A model generated the notes under the pieces. That model searched no databases. It was not told the DNA's origin and saw only the letters and a list, made by a program, of their open reading frames with translations. The position numbers were made by a program, and so were the translations under genes. A DNA stretch of 64,000 nt, from assembly GCA_020055645.1 (NCBI GenBank), contig CM034547.1:43007909-43071908 (forward strand), written 5' to 3'. Positions 1 through 11,700 of the stretch are shown here, one piece after another. Position 1 is the first letter of the stretch. Each line of letters opens with the position of its first letter. The stretch is from Tomocerus qinae (lineage: Eukaryota > Arthropoda > Collembola > Entomobryomorpha > Tomoceridae).

Positions 1-61
1 TAATTAATTTGATTAAATGAATTATTAAATAATTTATTTTTTTAAATACCAAAATTTAAAG

Positions 62-282
62 GCCCAATTTGTGGAAAAACCACAAAAACCAGACCTAATT
101 TGAAAGCCCATATGAAAATTCACGATCCAAATCGAATTATGAAGAGAAAATCGGAGACAGTAAGAAATTCAGATAGTACCGAAAGCGCAACGGTAATACA
201 GTCATTACATAATTCTCATGCACTGCCTCCCCCGGTAGGGGATGTCTACCAACTACAGGTACCACCGAGTGCTTGGTATTAG
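62..282 (+). CDS. C-terminal exon of a C2H2 zinc-finger protein (partial)
   Basis: The exon opens after an AG at 60-61. If the previous exon supplies one base (T), the first codon is Cys and the frame reads CPICGK...H-MKI-H, a canonical C-x2-C-x12-H-x3-H finger. After the finger comes a tail of about 45 residues that is basic, then Ser/Thr-rich, with a PPP stretch, ending at TAG (280-282). This is the usual layout of the last, often alternatively spliced, exon of BTB/zinc-finger or other multi-finger transcription factors, which bind DNA in the nucleus. Upstream exons lie outside the window. The finger and phase are seen; which factor it is cannot be told from one finger. The likely 3' UTR runs to about 1.1 kb, where AATAAA-like motifs occur. 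Confidence 0.72.
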
Positions 283-1500
283 CATATTAATAGCTAAATT
301 AGAAGCTTAAAATATTATATTTAGTAGTTTTCGAGGATAAATTTTACTGAACAGCACACAATTATGTACATGTAAATGATGTATGTCAAGTCAGTCGCAG
401 TACTTATAATCAATTCAAATTGTTGAGAAAGACTAAAGCAAATTGATGTACAGGATATTTATCTATCTATGGGGAAATTATTTTGACGTGTCTGTAGAGT
501 TTTTATGTGATTTGTGACTAATCAACTGTAAAGTTAGCTATTGTTGTTTTACTTATAAAAACATAATAATTACAAGTTTGTTCATTTAGTCAAAATCCAG
601 ACCAAGTGGTGTACTATGCATACACATAATATAGTATTACATAATAAAATAAGAAACCGTGATATTTTAATTTTTTGCAGCTATATGATTTTTTGTGCTT
701 AATTCTTCTTCTTCTAGACAGGTCAACTTTGGAAACAGTATAATTTAATAAGGTATTATAATCACGTGTCAATAAGATACAGTTGTCAAAATCCAAGCAA
801 TAATTTGCATAAACTACATAATTGTTTTAATGTAGGTGTTTTAAGAATTATCCTTTGACCAGTGTTTTTAAAAGTAGGCATTATGGCCTATTAATTTTTT
901 GAAATTTTTTTTCACTGGGATTTCGTTTATGAATCAGCTTTTTGTGGGGTGTCATGTATGCACTTTTATTGGAGTAGCTTGATTTATGTAACATTATTTT
1001 AAGACAAATAGAAAGTTAATGTAAAGTTGAAAACGTGAACAATTATTGAGTTTTAATTGAGTTTTGATCATTTTATGTAATTCCTATAATAAATAATAAT
1101 TTGTTACAAAGATAATGAATAATGACTTTCGCCTGTTTGTTTATTAACTTGTTATGGTCCATGACCATACCATAAGTAACAGTAACACCGGCAGTATTTC
1201 ATGGGCCATGGGACTCGAAAAAATGGGTTTGTTCAGTACAAAAATGAAAAATAATTAAAATGCTTATAACAGGAACAATTTAAAAAATGCCAACTTATAA
1301 TACTTTACTTAGTTTTTGTCAGTTCATTACAATATCAAAGATACATACACGTACATGACTCTATATTGATTCAGAAGTCTTCAATATTTTTTCATCACGA
1401 CATAAGTTGCTGACATGACAGTGACTTACTTCAATAAATAACAGTTTCTTATACATCTAACACAGTACATTAACTACTATACATTGGGCATGGCTCAACT
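283..1500. other. Gene-free interval between convergent genes
   Basis: AT-rich sequence after the zinc-finger stop and before the stop of the minus-strand Brawnin gene. AATAAA-like motifs near 1086-1095 could end the zinc-finger transcript. No coding exon, RNA gene or repeat was recognised. Confidence 0.5.
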
Positions 1501-1686
1501 TCAACTACCCGACGAATCTTCCCGCTCAAGATTATCATTTGAAGAACCTTTTAATTCTTTTACATATTTGTCTAAATCACTTAGGGGTTTGTAGTACATA
1601 TGAACAATTTGTGCTCCAGCTAGCATTGATAGCAAGGCGGCTGTCGAAAATCTTAAGTATTGACCCCAAGTAACACCGGCGGGCAT
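1501..1686 (-). CDS. UQCC6: Brawnin-like microprotein, complex III assembly factor (UQCC6/C12orf73 family)
   Basis: A single-exon 61-residue protein. It begins MPAGVTWGQYL, followed by one hydrophobic membrane segment (about residues 12-29, AALLSMLAGAQIVH) and then YYKPLSDLDKY and an acidic-polar tail. The MPAGV start, the A-x-LL-x-M-x-AGA-x-x-VH membrane helix and the YY-x-P that follows match the vertebrate BRAWNIN/C12orf73 family. Those proteins sit in the inner mitochondrial membrane and are needed to assemble ubiquinol-cytochrome c reductase. The length is close to the family norm (about 60-70 residues). It is read on the minus strand, with TAG/TGA-rich sequence on both sides. The start is the only ATG and aligns with the family start. 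The family call is by motif recognition, without a search, but the fit across the whole protein is good. Confidence 0.85.
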   Translation of the reverse strand: MPAGVTWGQYLRFSTAALLSMLAGAQIVHMYYKPLSDLDKYVKELKGSSNDNLEREDSSGS

Positions 1687-1776
1687 TTTGTCAAAAGTTT
1701 ACTATTCGTCTTCACGGTTCAGAAATAATTAAGACTTAAGGTTTTTGGAGGGACATTAAATGTTATAATGCTTGGT

Positions 1777-1818
1777 CTACCAACGGCCAGCTCTCTTCCT
1801 GTCTTCAGTTACTGGAAT
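1777..1818 (-). other. Possible upstream small-ORF exon of the Brawnin transcript
   Basis: On the minus strand a good acceptor (poly-T then GTAG at 1819-1822) is followed by 14 open codons that read IPVTEDRKRAGRW and stop at TAG (1777-1779), about 90 bases before the Brawnin ATG. Further upstream (about 2110-2220) a short open stretch with a hydrophobic segment ends at a CACGTGTAAGT donor. This could be a 5' UTR exon or the end of an upstream microprotein in a bicistronic transcript. The remaining sequence from 1819 to 2583 shows no other coding signal. Confidence 0.25.
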
Positions 1819-2583
1819 CTACAAAAAAAACCGGTTTCATTTCAGTACAGTACAATTTTCAGGAAGGCAATTAACTTATTAATTATAAATATAACCAACT
1901 GTTAAGACTACTACTTAAATAATTCTTTTGTCGAGCTACAAAATTAGAAATAAACCTATTTTAAAATGATTTAGTATAACAAAATTACATAATATTACAT
2001 AATGACAATAACAGATGTCAACAGACATATGTATTTATCTACTACCTTAGGTACACTAACACTTGTTTTGCAAATTCAGGAAATTCGGTAATTATGAATC
2101 AATGAAACTTACACGTGTGAAGAAAAGTAGATCAGAATAAAATACAAGAATTTCGGGATTTTGTAAGGTTTACCAAGTCTCATGACATAACAATACAAAT
2201 CAGCTTTTAGCAACATAGCGTTTTGTAGCAAAACAAACTGCAACGATTCGCTTTTCCGATGTTATTTTATAGTTCATATAACATCTTGAGGAATCTGACC
2301 TAAATATATTTACCTATTTACATATGAGTTGACCTGATCTGAATTAAATTCCGAAGTTTGTCCTTCTGTAATTTTTTAAATGAAAGAATGTAATTATCTC
2401 TACTCTATCTAAGTATACGCAATCTCGTCTTCTGGGACAGGAATGATCTCAGTTCAGATTACATTTCGGCTTATTATAATCAATAGGTAGTTAGTAGTTA
2501 GGTAGGTAATTATTCCATGGAACACCTAACCCAACAAAAAACATAATTTTATTTAGCTACATTATAAACTCACAAAATTTTCC

Positions 2584-3498
2584 TCAAAACCTCCACAAAT
2601 GCATAACAAAAGTAGAAACAAGAATTACAGAAAATGCGTTTATGAATAAAATAGTTGATAACCGAGGAAAGAATCTTGGGTCTTCACTTGCAGATTTGTT
2701 ATCAATATTAAGATGCTTATCGATGCTAGCCTTGTCTTCTAAATTGTCATTATTGCAAAAGTACTCTTCACAAGTTTCACAAACTAAAATTCTATCCAAT
2801 TTAGGATTTTTCTTCATTGCGTTGCACACTTTATTTAGATTCAATGAAGCGAGAACACAGAATCTTAAAAGTCCTAAATGTAGTCCACTGCTTCTCGAAG
2901 TTAGCCCTGCAATTGTAGCACAACGGAGGTCGACATCAGGGTGTGGGTGTGGATCTTGATTACTTAAATTCCGTTCTTTATAGGGACAGAACCACAATTA
3001 TTCATGTTTTAATCACATTATTGTGAATTATATTAGTGTACTTAATATGTAGAGTAGAATGCTACCGTGAATTCGTAATCTGTACACATACTCACTACTA
3101 CTCTATTTAATTTAATGGCTAACTAACCTGAATTTACTAATTCCAAGATATCTGTCTCATTCATAAGTGGGCTTGTACACACAATCGAATCGCTTTGTCC
3201 AAACAGGCACTGCTGGTGTTCAAAAAGCTTTGAATCGGTTACAGACAAAGACAAAGCAGATGAACCTACTTGTTTTGTTAGCAAGACCAAATTGTTGCAT
3301 TCCACACATTCCAATCCTTAAAATTAAAATATCTTTCTTTAATTTAATGCACATTTAATATAATATGGAGTATGGAGATGTGGCTGTGATTACTCTGATG
3401 ACTATCTTAAATAGTGAAAATGTGACAATCAGCAGAAACTTACCAAGACACATAATAGGAATAAGACATAACAAGAAACAGGTCACAGTATGGTGCAT
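2584..3498 (-). CDS. Ly6/uPAR-like GPI-anchored surface protein (three exons)
   Basis: Exons on the minus strand are 3498-3444, 3316-3128 and 2975-2584; phases agree (55+189+392 = 636 bases, 211 residues). Residues 1-18 form a signal peptide (MHHTVTCFLLCLIPIMCLG). The mature part opens with a C-x2-C pair (LECVEC), carries further cysteines and ends the domain with CETCEEYFCNNDNL, the C-x-x-C...C-N-x-D pattern of Ly6/three-finger domains. A last hydrophobic stretch (about residues 190-207) followed by a very short tail fits a GPI-anchor signal. AATAAA lies about 30 bases after the stop. Insect relatives (quiver/sleepless, boudin, crok) modulate ion channels or septate junctions at the cell surface; the substrate here is unknown. 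The middle of the domain is longer than usual. Signal peptide, cysteines and tail are seen; the family is inferred. Confidence 0.68.
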
Positions 3499-4644
3499 TT
3501 TTAGATAGGGGATAATGATGAAACAGTTTCATTGAAACTCTATTGATTTTATGAAGCTAGAATAAAACAGTTGAGCAGGTCAATTGAAAAAGTAACAGTT
3601 TCGATGGATTGCTAATATTGTCATGGAAAATGCAAATAAAGATTAAAAATAGTCCACTCCTTTGGAGCCAACCGACATAGTCAGAGGTGTTCTGAAACGT
3701 ACCAACAAGGCAACAAAACAACTTTCATAAAAAATTATGGCTGTGATAGCGCTTAAGGACGCTCATCGCACCTGCATAGCAACCCCATGGCACCATCTAA
3801 ATGCGCGTTAAAATTTTTAATCCCTCTGACTCTATTCCTCCCGAATGATAAGTCCGATTTTTATAGGACTTACTTTTTGGAATTGTGGATCATCAAGGAA
3901 TACACGAGGGCGGTCGTTGCTTTAAATGCTTTAAAATTGATGTTTTTGCACCATATCCTTCGAGAGGAATAGAGCCAAAGGTAAAACATTTATTAACATG
4001 CATTTTGATATTCCCAGGTGGTTGCCATGCAGATGCAAGAGCAACTTTAACAGGTGTATACAGAATAGAATTTCGGGATGAATTAATGTGTTTAAATAGA
4101 AGCTGAGTATTTTACTATCGCAGGTGAGGAGATTGTGTAACGGAATGTGACCAAAACAAACTTTGTGATTTAATTAGCCGAAAGGGGGCAGCACTATATT
4201 TAGAACTCTGTTTCAGGGGAATGCTGCGCGGCAGGTTTGACATTGTATACGGAAAATAATAAGCCAAACTCCCACGAAACGCAAAATGTTTTCTTTTTTA
4301 GGAAATGGGTCAAAAATAGCCTTATTAAACAATATTATTCAAAAAATCTTTTTTCAGAATTTCGAGATGGGGCTGAAACCCATATTACTCCTCCCTTCAG
4401 TGGTGGTCAGAAGAGTCATCGAGAACATAGTTTTCGGGGTATAATTATACAAAAGTCATAGCAGAGTGGATTTTTAAGTCCCAGACTCAGTTCTAGAACC
4501 TCCCGAGTAAAATTTTGAAACCGTCTTAGCGATATGCTGAGATTTAGAAGAGACATTTAAATGTTACGTTACCGCTTTTTATAAATGAGTTATAAATAGC
4601 CTAAAAGTAACATGTAACAGAACCCCTCGTTATAATTCAGAAGC
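3499..4644. other. Gene-free interval with a degenerate repeat
   Basis: No supported gene. Short open frames at 3787-3972, 3885-4106 and 4237-4461 lack start context, splice partners and recognisable motifs. The stretch holds the first member of a diverged direct repeat pair (about 3751-3850). Confidence 0.45.
3751..3850 (+). repeat. Diverged direct repeat, copy 1
   Basis: Shares the phrases CACCTGCATAGCAACC, ATCTAAATGCG, GTTAAAA and TTATTCCTCCCGAA (TCTATTCC here) in the same order with 7935-8035. This suggests an old interspersed repeat of about 100 bases in the same orientation on either side of the transposon. Confidence 0.6.
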
Positions 4645-4666
4645 TGGGGGAAAGAAGGGCGTGGGG
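4645..4666 (+). repeat. Left terminal inverted repeat
   Basis: Core GGGGAAAGAAGGGCGTGGGG, the inverted partner of 7039-7060. Confidence 0.85.
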
Positions 4667-4950
4667 CAAAATTCGGAACTTGTAAACAACTTTTTAAAAA
4701 TTATTGAACCTATAAAAGACCCGAAACCCGACCCTTATGTATACCTGACAAGTAAGCGATTTTGAGTGTCTGGTCGAAATTAGTTATATAGCATATGAAC
4801 AGCAGTAATTATAGCATTTCAAAATATCATAAAATAATGAAATAACGTTTTTTGGTATAATACAATTTATTACACAAACCACAAGTTGTCTAAACAGAAA
4901 CTAACTTCATTTGCAATCTATATGTCAATTTTACAACTTTAAGCGCCTAA

Positions 4951-6858
4951 TTAGTAGTGTGGAAGATTTCTAAAGAAATCTCGGTATTGTGGCTCGAGAA
5001 ATTCTAACATTTTCATCAAATCTGCATACTTTTTAGCATCAATCGGCAGATCAGCTTCATTTCGGACTCTAAACATAACATTTTCTAACCAATCATCTGT
5101 CCATGAGGCTCGCTGGCTGTGTTGTAAACCAGCCAGAAACGGTTGGGTGATTCCGTGTCGAGTAAAATGTTCTGAATTGTGACGTTCTTTACTTAAAATG
5201 CCAGACATGTCATCCAAAGTCATTCTAAACCACAGCGATTTAGAAACTCTTAAAGTGTGGGGTCTAGGTACCATATCTAACAGGTCATCAAAAGCTAAGA
5301 AGTCTTCCCTCCTCATAACTTGATTATGAAAAGGATTGCTAGGCCTTGAGTGCTCAAACACAGTAATCCATTCTTCGGGTGAAAATACTTTGCAGATCTT
5401 CTTTTGTTTCTCTATAAGTCCGAATAGCCGATCGCAAACTAGGAAAGAGTGGCCGCTGCTAAGAAACTTTTGATCTACGGTAGTAAAAAATCTTCGCTTG
5501 ATCAAAAGTTTGGCAAATACGATTGTTAAGTAATTATTGTTTTGACCCGAGCAACGGTCACTCCACAAAATCAGACTTCTATGTTCATTTTCCGCCAAAG
5601 GAATAAAATTGGCATTGATGTAACGCCAAAGACACGAAACCATCTCTTCGGATCCTCTAGTAGCCATTGTTTCGTTCCAGAAACATATGGTAGCATCATC
5701 AGTACCAGTGTTGTAAATGCAATAATTATAAGAGGAATATTGTCTCAGATAAAACATATCTTTGTGAACCAAAGTAGGAGAAAACAGAACTTGCTGGAGG
5801 TCCACACATAGAACGGTAACCGAAAGATCCAATTTGGCAATTTCTATATCATTTCTCATTTGTGTATACCCGTCATTTGCGATCTGATGATGTATTTCGG
5901 TTTGCTGACGAATTCTGTTACGCTCTTCTGGACAACGGGCACTTTTTTCAGCTATATAAAGCTTTTCGCATTCGCTGCATGTATCTGAACGTAGCTTAGA
6001 AAATCGTAGAGCCATTGTTTTTAGTTCCTTGCAGTATGCGTCTTTAAGAAACGGGGCTCGTATATTTTCTGGGTTTGCGTCCACAAACATCCTAAACATT
6101 TTAGACATGTTTAGTCCTGGAGGAAGATATTCTCGTTGCGGATCACCTACATTTCTCTTGTAATGAGATAATGTTGTTGGAAAGCTGGATATGTGGACTC
6201 TAATCAAATCCAAGATATAAGCGTTTAAACGGTGAGGACGGGTATTGTGTCTTCCACGTTGATCCTTACCAAAGATTTCCCCTTGAAGCAGTTTTTGCTG
6301 AATAATACGAATTCGTTTCTGTTTAATCTGTAGAATGTGCATCAGACTTACTTGACAAACTTCATTACGTTCTCCATTGTATGGTAGGGTATATTTGAAG
6401 GTGTTCACACGCCTGTTGTTTTCATTATTTATATTATCTGCATCTTGGGTAACACATGCAAGTAAAAATGTATTTTGCATTTCGTAATTTCCATTTGAGT
6501 AGAATCTCTTAAATATCTCTTTCTTTGAGTCAGCATTCAGTAGACAACCTTTGTTTTGACATCTTACATGACATACTTTCCCCTATCAAACAGTAATAGT
6601 TTTAAAATTTAATTCATTTCAATCTCAATATTATTTTTGATATTATAAGTGACAAAGTATGTAGAGTAAGTTTAACATTTTTACATCGGGAGGAACCTTT
6701 CCCGGTACAGGATATCCAACAGAAGAGAGATATGGATGTGCACTATTTCTGTTTTTCTTTCTCACTTCGTTTATCCTAGATTGTATATTTATTGCTCGTT
6801 TTCTTCGACCATTTATTTCACTCAGTTGTCGTTCTGTAAGTACCACCTTTTGCTCCAT
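4951..6858 (-). CDS. Transposase-like protein (DUF7869-type), two exons
   Basis: Exons are 6858-6685 and 6582-4951; both junctions are phase 0 (174+1632 bases, 601 residues). The first exon is basic. The second opens with a Cys-bearing segment (KVCHVRCQNKGC), then an Arg/Lys/Gln-rich region and a C-x2-C pair (DTCSECEKLY). It then shows three blocks spaced like an RNase-H-fold catalytic core: VLCVDLQQVL, LWSDRCSGQNNNY and SSGHSFLVCDRLFGLIEK. The W-S-D-x-C-x-G-Q-N-x-N and G-H-x-x-x-x-x-D-R-x-F blocks match a domain I know from many uncharacterised metazoan proteins (DUF7869). That the asparates are catalytic is inference, supported by the flanking terminal inverted repeats. No frame breaks were seen, so it may be intact. 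Coding is confident; the mechanistic label is moderate. Confidence 0.75.
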
Positions 6859-7038
6859 TTCAATACAGGTTTCTCGATATGATTTCTTGCTTTTTTGAGT
6901 GGCAAACTAATTTTATCGAAATAAATAAATTGACCTGAAATGCTATTCGAAAATTGGAATATTGCCGCCGAGTCGAATTTCGGGTCCCATGCTCGTGACT
7001 CAAAAGGTCACTTCATAAATTGTCATGGAAATTAAAAA

Positions 7039-7060
7039 CCCCACGCCCTTCTTTCCCCAA
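7039..7060 (-). repeat. Right terminal inverted repeat
   Basis: Inverted partner of 4645-4666; 21 of 22 bases agree. Confidence 0.85.
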
Positions 7061-8703
7061 GATTCTCAATTGATGATATGATATGGATTGTTAGTAGTAC
7101 ATCTGAACAATTAATATTGAAAATAGGTTATATGAACCGTGGACGCATCTTTATTGAAGGAATAGTAAAAAACCAAATAAGACTACCTAAATTAATTAAA
7201 ATTTGAAGTAAATCTTTATCAATATTAATTGATAAGGATGTGGTCAATTTACCAAATTTTTGCAGGATAATATTTGAAAAAGTGATAATCTGAACTTTTA
7301 TTTGTAGCGAAAATTAAAAAAAGTTTACGCCTTCATTTTCAAAGATTTGTTCAAGTCATTCTCTCTCTTGAAAAAATAGGCTTATTTGAATCCCTAAAAT
7401 ACTTATTTCTAAATGACAGTTCCAAAAGCAAGGTATTTCAAAACATTTCAACAACTAGTTGTTTTAACTTTTCTTTAGATGGCTAAAACAGAACAATTGA
7501 TGGACCTGAAGCCAACCAGCCGACAAATTATACCGTTATTTTACGTTTTGCATTTTGAAAAATTTTTGTCTAGGAACTCAGCACAATGAGATAAAGTTTT
7601 TGAAGCGCACCTGGCCACGAAAATTTATTTGAATACCAATTTGCACTTTGCATCGGTTTCCATGACCCTAGGAGGTTTTACAGTTGAGTAATAGAAATTG
7701 AAAAGTGCGTGTGAAAACTGTAGAGCTACGTTGTAATGTGTAATAGACCCCAGCCAAGTTGGTCGGGTCCATTGGAGTTAGCAATTGCGAATAATAATAA
7801 ATGAAAAGATAAATAAATAAATAAATTCAGCCGTTTTTCGAAACTTTAACTTTTTCAACTGACTCGCTCAGTTGTAATAATCTAAAATGTTATTTGCTTT
7901 ATCATCAGTATAATAGTTCATTTATTTAGTGTATTTAAGGAGGCTGTCCACACCTGCATAGCAACCAACGGGCCTATCTAAATGCGTGTTAAAAAATATT
8001 TTACATCTGGCTTTATTCCTCCCGAAGGATAATCCCTTCATTTCCACCTTTCCTCATTGTCGGCCACCACCTCTGTTTGCCACGGATTCCGTGTCAAACA
8101 GGAGCCATTTTTTAGAGCTAACGATACTATACCCATTTGCTGAAGCAATTGAGTATAGATTCTAGACAAGCCAATTATTTTTGGGAAAAAATTATTACTG
8201 CAAATGTAGGAACTTTTGTCTACATCCGCTGTAGAAAAAAATAATAGTAATACATGTACTCTTTTGGTATAAAAACTTACCTATAAATATGATTTTATTA
8301 AAAACATCATAAAATACAACAATAGTAAGGTGTATGTGGTTTTGTGTTATGATTGTGTGTGTGAGCAATATTTTATATGTGCTGTATCTTGGACTGTATG
8401 CAAGGTTAGGATGGGAATGGTCGTAAATTAAATAGCCATAATTTAACTAATTAATAACAGTAAGAACTTCACTACAGATATAATAACATTATTATTAAAT
8501 ATTATAACAATAAAATATGAATAATAATAGTACATAATAATATTAATTACCTATATCGAAATGGAAGTAAAACTACTTCTTGTACATTTTATAGTAAATA
8601 TAGTTACCTCACGTTACAAATGATTCACACCTTTCACGATCAAGTCATCAAGAACAAAAATCATTTATGTAGCACCTTAACAGTATTTACTAGACGTCTC
8701 AAA
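7061..8703. other. Gene-free interval; 3' flank of the MIEAP homologue
   Basis: AT-rich, with no exon recognised. It contains the second member of the diverged direct repeat (7935-8035) and presumably the 3' UTR of the minus-strand gene ending at 8704. Confidence 0.45.
7935..8035 (+). repeat. Diverged direct repeat, copy 2
   Basis: Partner of 3751-3850 (same ordered phrases, several substitutions and small indels). Confidence 0.6.
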
Positions 8704-11700
8704 CTACGTAATAACGACTCCTTTATGGACGCAAATTCCATCCACATATAATGCTGGCCACAGGTAAGTCTTGACAAACTCTGAATTGGAATCCGACGAA
8801 TGAAACCGCACATGTGCATTTCTGTCGTACATTTTCGTCTCGTATTCCAATCGACATGTGTTTGTCTATCACATAAAATAACAAATTTTTAACGCAAGAG
8901 ATCTACGTGATATAAATTTAAAAAAGTAAATTCTTGTCAACAGAACAAATTTTAATGAAGCTGACCTGACTGTGTAGTGTCCAAGAAAGTTTTACACAGG
9001 TAGAGATGTAATTCAGAAGTCCTTCACACTGTTTCAAACAAGGGTAGTCATACAGTGTGCTCCATAACTGATTGCAGACGTCCTGTACATCAAATCGATA
9101 TGCATATCACATTATGCTACATCCATTTTGCACTCACGTAATTATATCATTATAAAATTGATAGAAAGTCAATGTTTTGCATTCGGAGGTGTAACGAATA
9201 ATAACCTGAACACATTGGTGAATGAATACATTGCATTTTGAATCCTTAAAGTAAGTAGCAACACTGTCCATCAATTTCGTCTGAATTTCTGTTTCATCAG
9301 GATTATCTTGAAAGTTTAATAATCTTCCAATGCTTGTTTTCATGACGCTAACTTTGGTCATGACGGAACGGAAGGAGAGCTGGTAAAAATTAAAATACTT
9401 TAAGAACTGTCTGTGCTTTTATAATTTCATTTCTATAATATCATCTGAAATATTATTCTTGCAGAATGACATTATTCTTGCGTATTAGATCAAAAGCAGT
9501 ATTATGTAGAATATAAATCACTAACGATTATGACCGAAAACAAAAGTTTTGATTTTAGCTCATCTGCTTCATCCAACTCATACAAATCATCCAAAGCGTC
9601 CATTGTGGCCACTCTAGCTTGAGCGTAGACACTTCCGTATTCTCTAGTGACATGACCATGGTCTCTGGTGCAGATTTTATTTGAAAAGTAACAAACGAGC
9701 ATATTATGTACTTAACTATAAAGAATAAATAGAAAGCGAAAGAGTAATAAATATTTGATTTATAATTTACATGTATTGAGGTGGCTGATTTTGGCGCTGG
9801 CACCTGAGACGACGAACTTCTTCACGTAGTTCTTTGATCAAAATATCTTTATCGATGACATTTAATCCTTGTGTTATAACGTGATTATCCGGTACACTCA
9901 CTAATGTAACGCAGTCGTTCCAATCACTTTCGGAAGAAGTTGTACTCGATGAAGCTGCAAAATAAATACATTGTTAAAATTCCGCAAATTAAAGGGTAAA
10001 GACATTGTACTTTTATTTCCATATTAATCAGGCATCATCATAACCAGCAGGATTTTTAGAACGCGACACGCAAGGAGTAAGAAACTTTTGATAGACAGGG
10101 TGACAGAAATTAAATATGTACTGGTCGACCGGGGTCGTACATTTGAATTAATACTTTCCGATAAACAAACATTCATGAATTCATTTGCAGTGCTACGTGC
10201 AATGAATGTGCCGAAGTAGGTGGTATGAAAAAGTAATTATATAGTGAAATCGAGCAAGAACATAGACAGAATAGCAATAAAACGTGATGGCTGTATAAAA
10301 CCACGAAAATCAGAGATGGTTTGTAGTTTTTCATGCATCTCGTCTCGTTAACATGTCAAGGCAGGAATAGGTAATAATTACAAGTAAACCAGAAAGTGCT
10401 TATCAAATATTTTCCTTATGCGTTCTGAAATTTCCTTCACATTGAATTTGTATTGGTACTAACAGCGTATTGTTAGTTCTGTTAGAATCGACTAACTAAG
10501 CAAGTATTCTCTTCAATTTAACACTATTTGTTATGGTTTCATTTTATAAATGTCTACTAAAAAATCTACTGCAAACTACAAGTTACATTTCCTTACCTAG
10601 AATTTTAAATCAAAAGAAATATAATCCACTTGTGCTATATACCATACGTAGTGTGTAGTATTTATTACCAAATCATGGCTTTAGGGTTTGTTTCAGAGTA
10701 TGCACATTCTATTTACACGCAGCATAATGTACATTATTTATACAACCCATGCAGATAAAAAGACAAAAGCATGTATAATACATAAAATAAACAAATGGCA
10801 ATTCTTAAAAGAAAATCTCTGACAATAATGCCTACCTCTCTACTACAAAGTATTTATAAAGTTTCGTCTTGTGTATTGAATTACATTCCGCCATGTATTG
10901 AATGAACAATAGGAGCAGTAGTGGTTGAATTAAGCACGTTTCTGTGTCCATATTATACTTAAGAATACAAGGAGTCAGTAAATGGTAAAAGATTCTATCT
11001 TAATGTGTTGTATAAGAAGTCTTCCTATTCCCATCTCAGACTCTATTACGTATGAGTATGTAGCATTTACTTTTATCACATAGACTTCATACAGACATAA
11101 ATCAGCAGAACGGAGCACAGACTGTGTAATTAACATTGAATACTTTTTGATTAAGTCTGATCCACGACGAGTACCTACACCAACATGAAATTACCTACCT
11201 TACCAACGAGCCACATATTTATTACAATGCAGAGTCTGAAAAAGGTGCTATGTTGTGTTAATGTATCAATGTACTACGTATCATGGTAGTGTAATTTACT
11301 CTGAAGACAAGTCATTCAAGACAACAGAACAGGTAAGATAGTAAGGAAAATAAACAAAATACATAACATAACCCGCAGGTAAACTTTCCCTAACGATTTA
11401 CCGTTACTGAATAAAACAAGACTAATACATAAGGCATTCGTTTTAAATCGTGAATTTTTGCCGTAGGCTTGGATTAGTATAATTCACCGTTTTCTGTACT
11501 ATGTAACTAATACTAAGCTAATCGTAAAATCGTAAGCTACAGGATTATACACTAAGCTAGAAAGAATTCTAACAAAGAATGAAGATAGTTGGGTTTGGAT
11601 TAGTATATTGCAAATTATAATGCAAATGAGTACCTTGTTTTGTTTATGTCTCTTCCTTTTAGCTGTATTTAATGCTAGTGTACTTGTTTCTACTGTTCAC

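Larger units (their letters stand above)
4645..7060 (-). mobile_element. DNA transposon with 22-base terminal inverted repeats and one transposase-like gene
   Basis: The left end (4645-4666) and right end (7039-7060) are inverted copies of a 22-base G-rich sequence (GGGGAAAGAAGGGCGTGGGG core) with a single difference at the second base. Between them lies one two-exon gene read toward the left end, with about 200-300 bases of AT-rich flank at each side. This is the layout of a self-contained class II element of 2.4 kb. No clear target-site duplication could be read next to the repeats (left flank ...AGAAGC, right flank GATTCT...), so the exact ends may be off by a base or two or the duplication has decayed. 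Confidence 0.8.

Noticed and set aside
2642-2959. Plus-strand frame of 105 codons
   Set aside because: Antisense shadow of the Ly6 exon, which has signal peptide, phases and motifs on the other strand.
3787-4461. Three small plus-strand frames
   Set aside because: Overlap a dispersed repeat, no protein motif, no matching exon boundaries.
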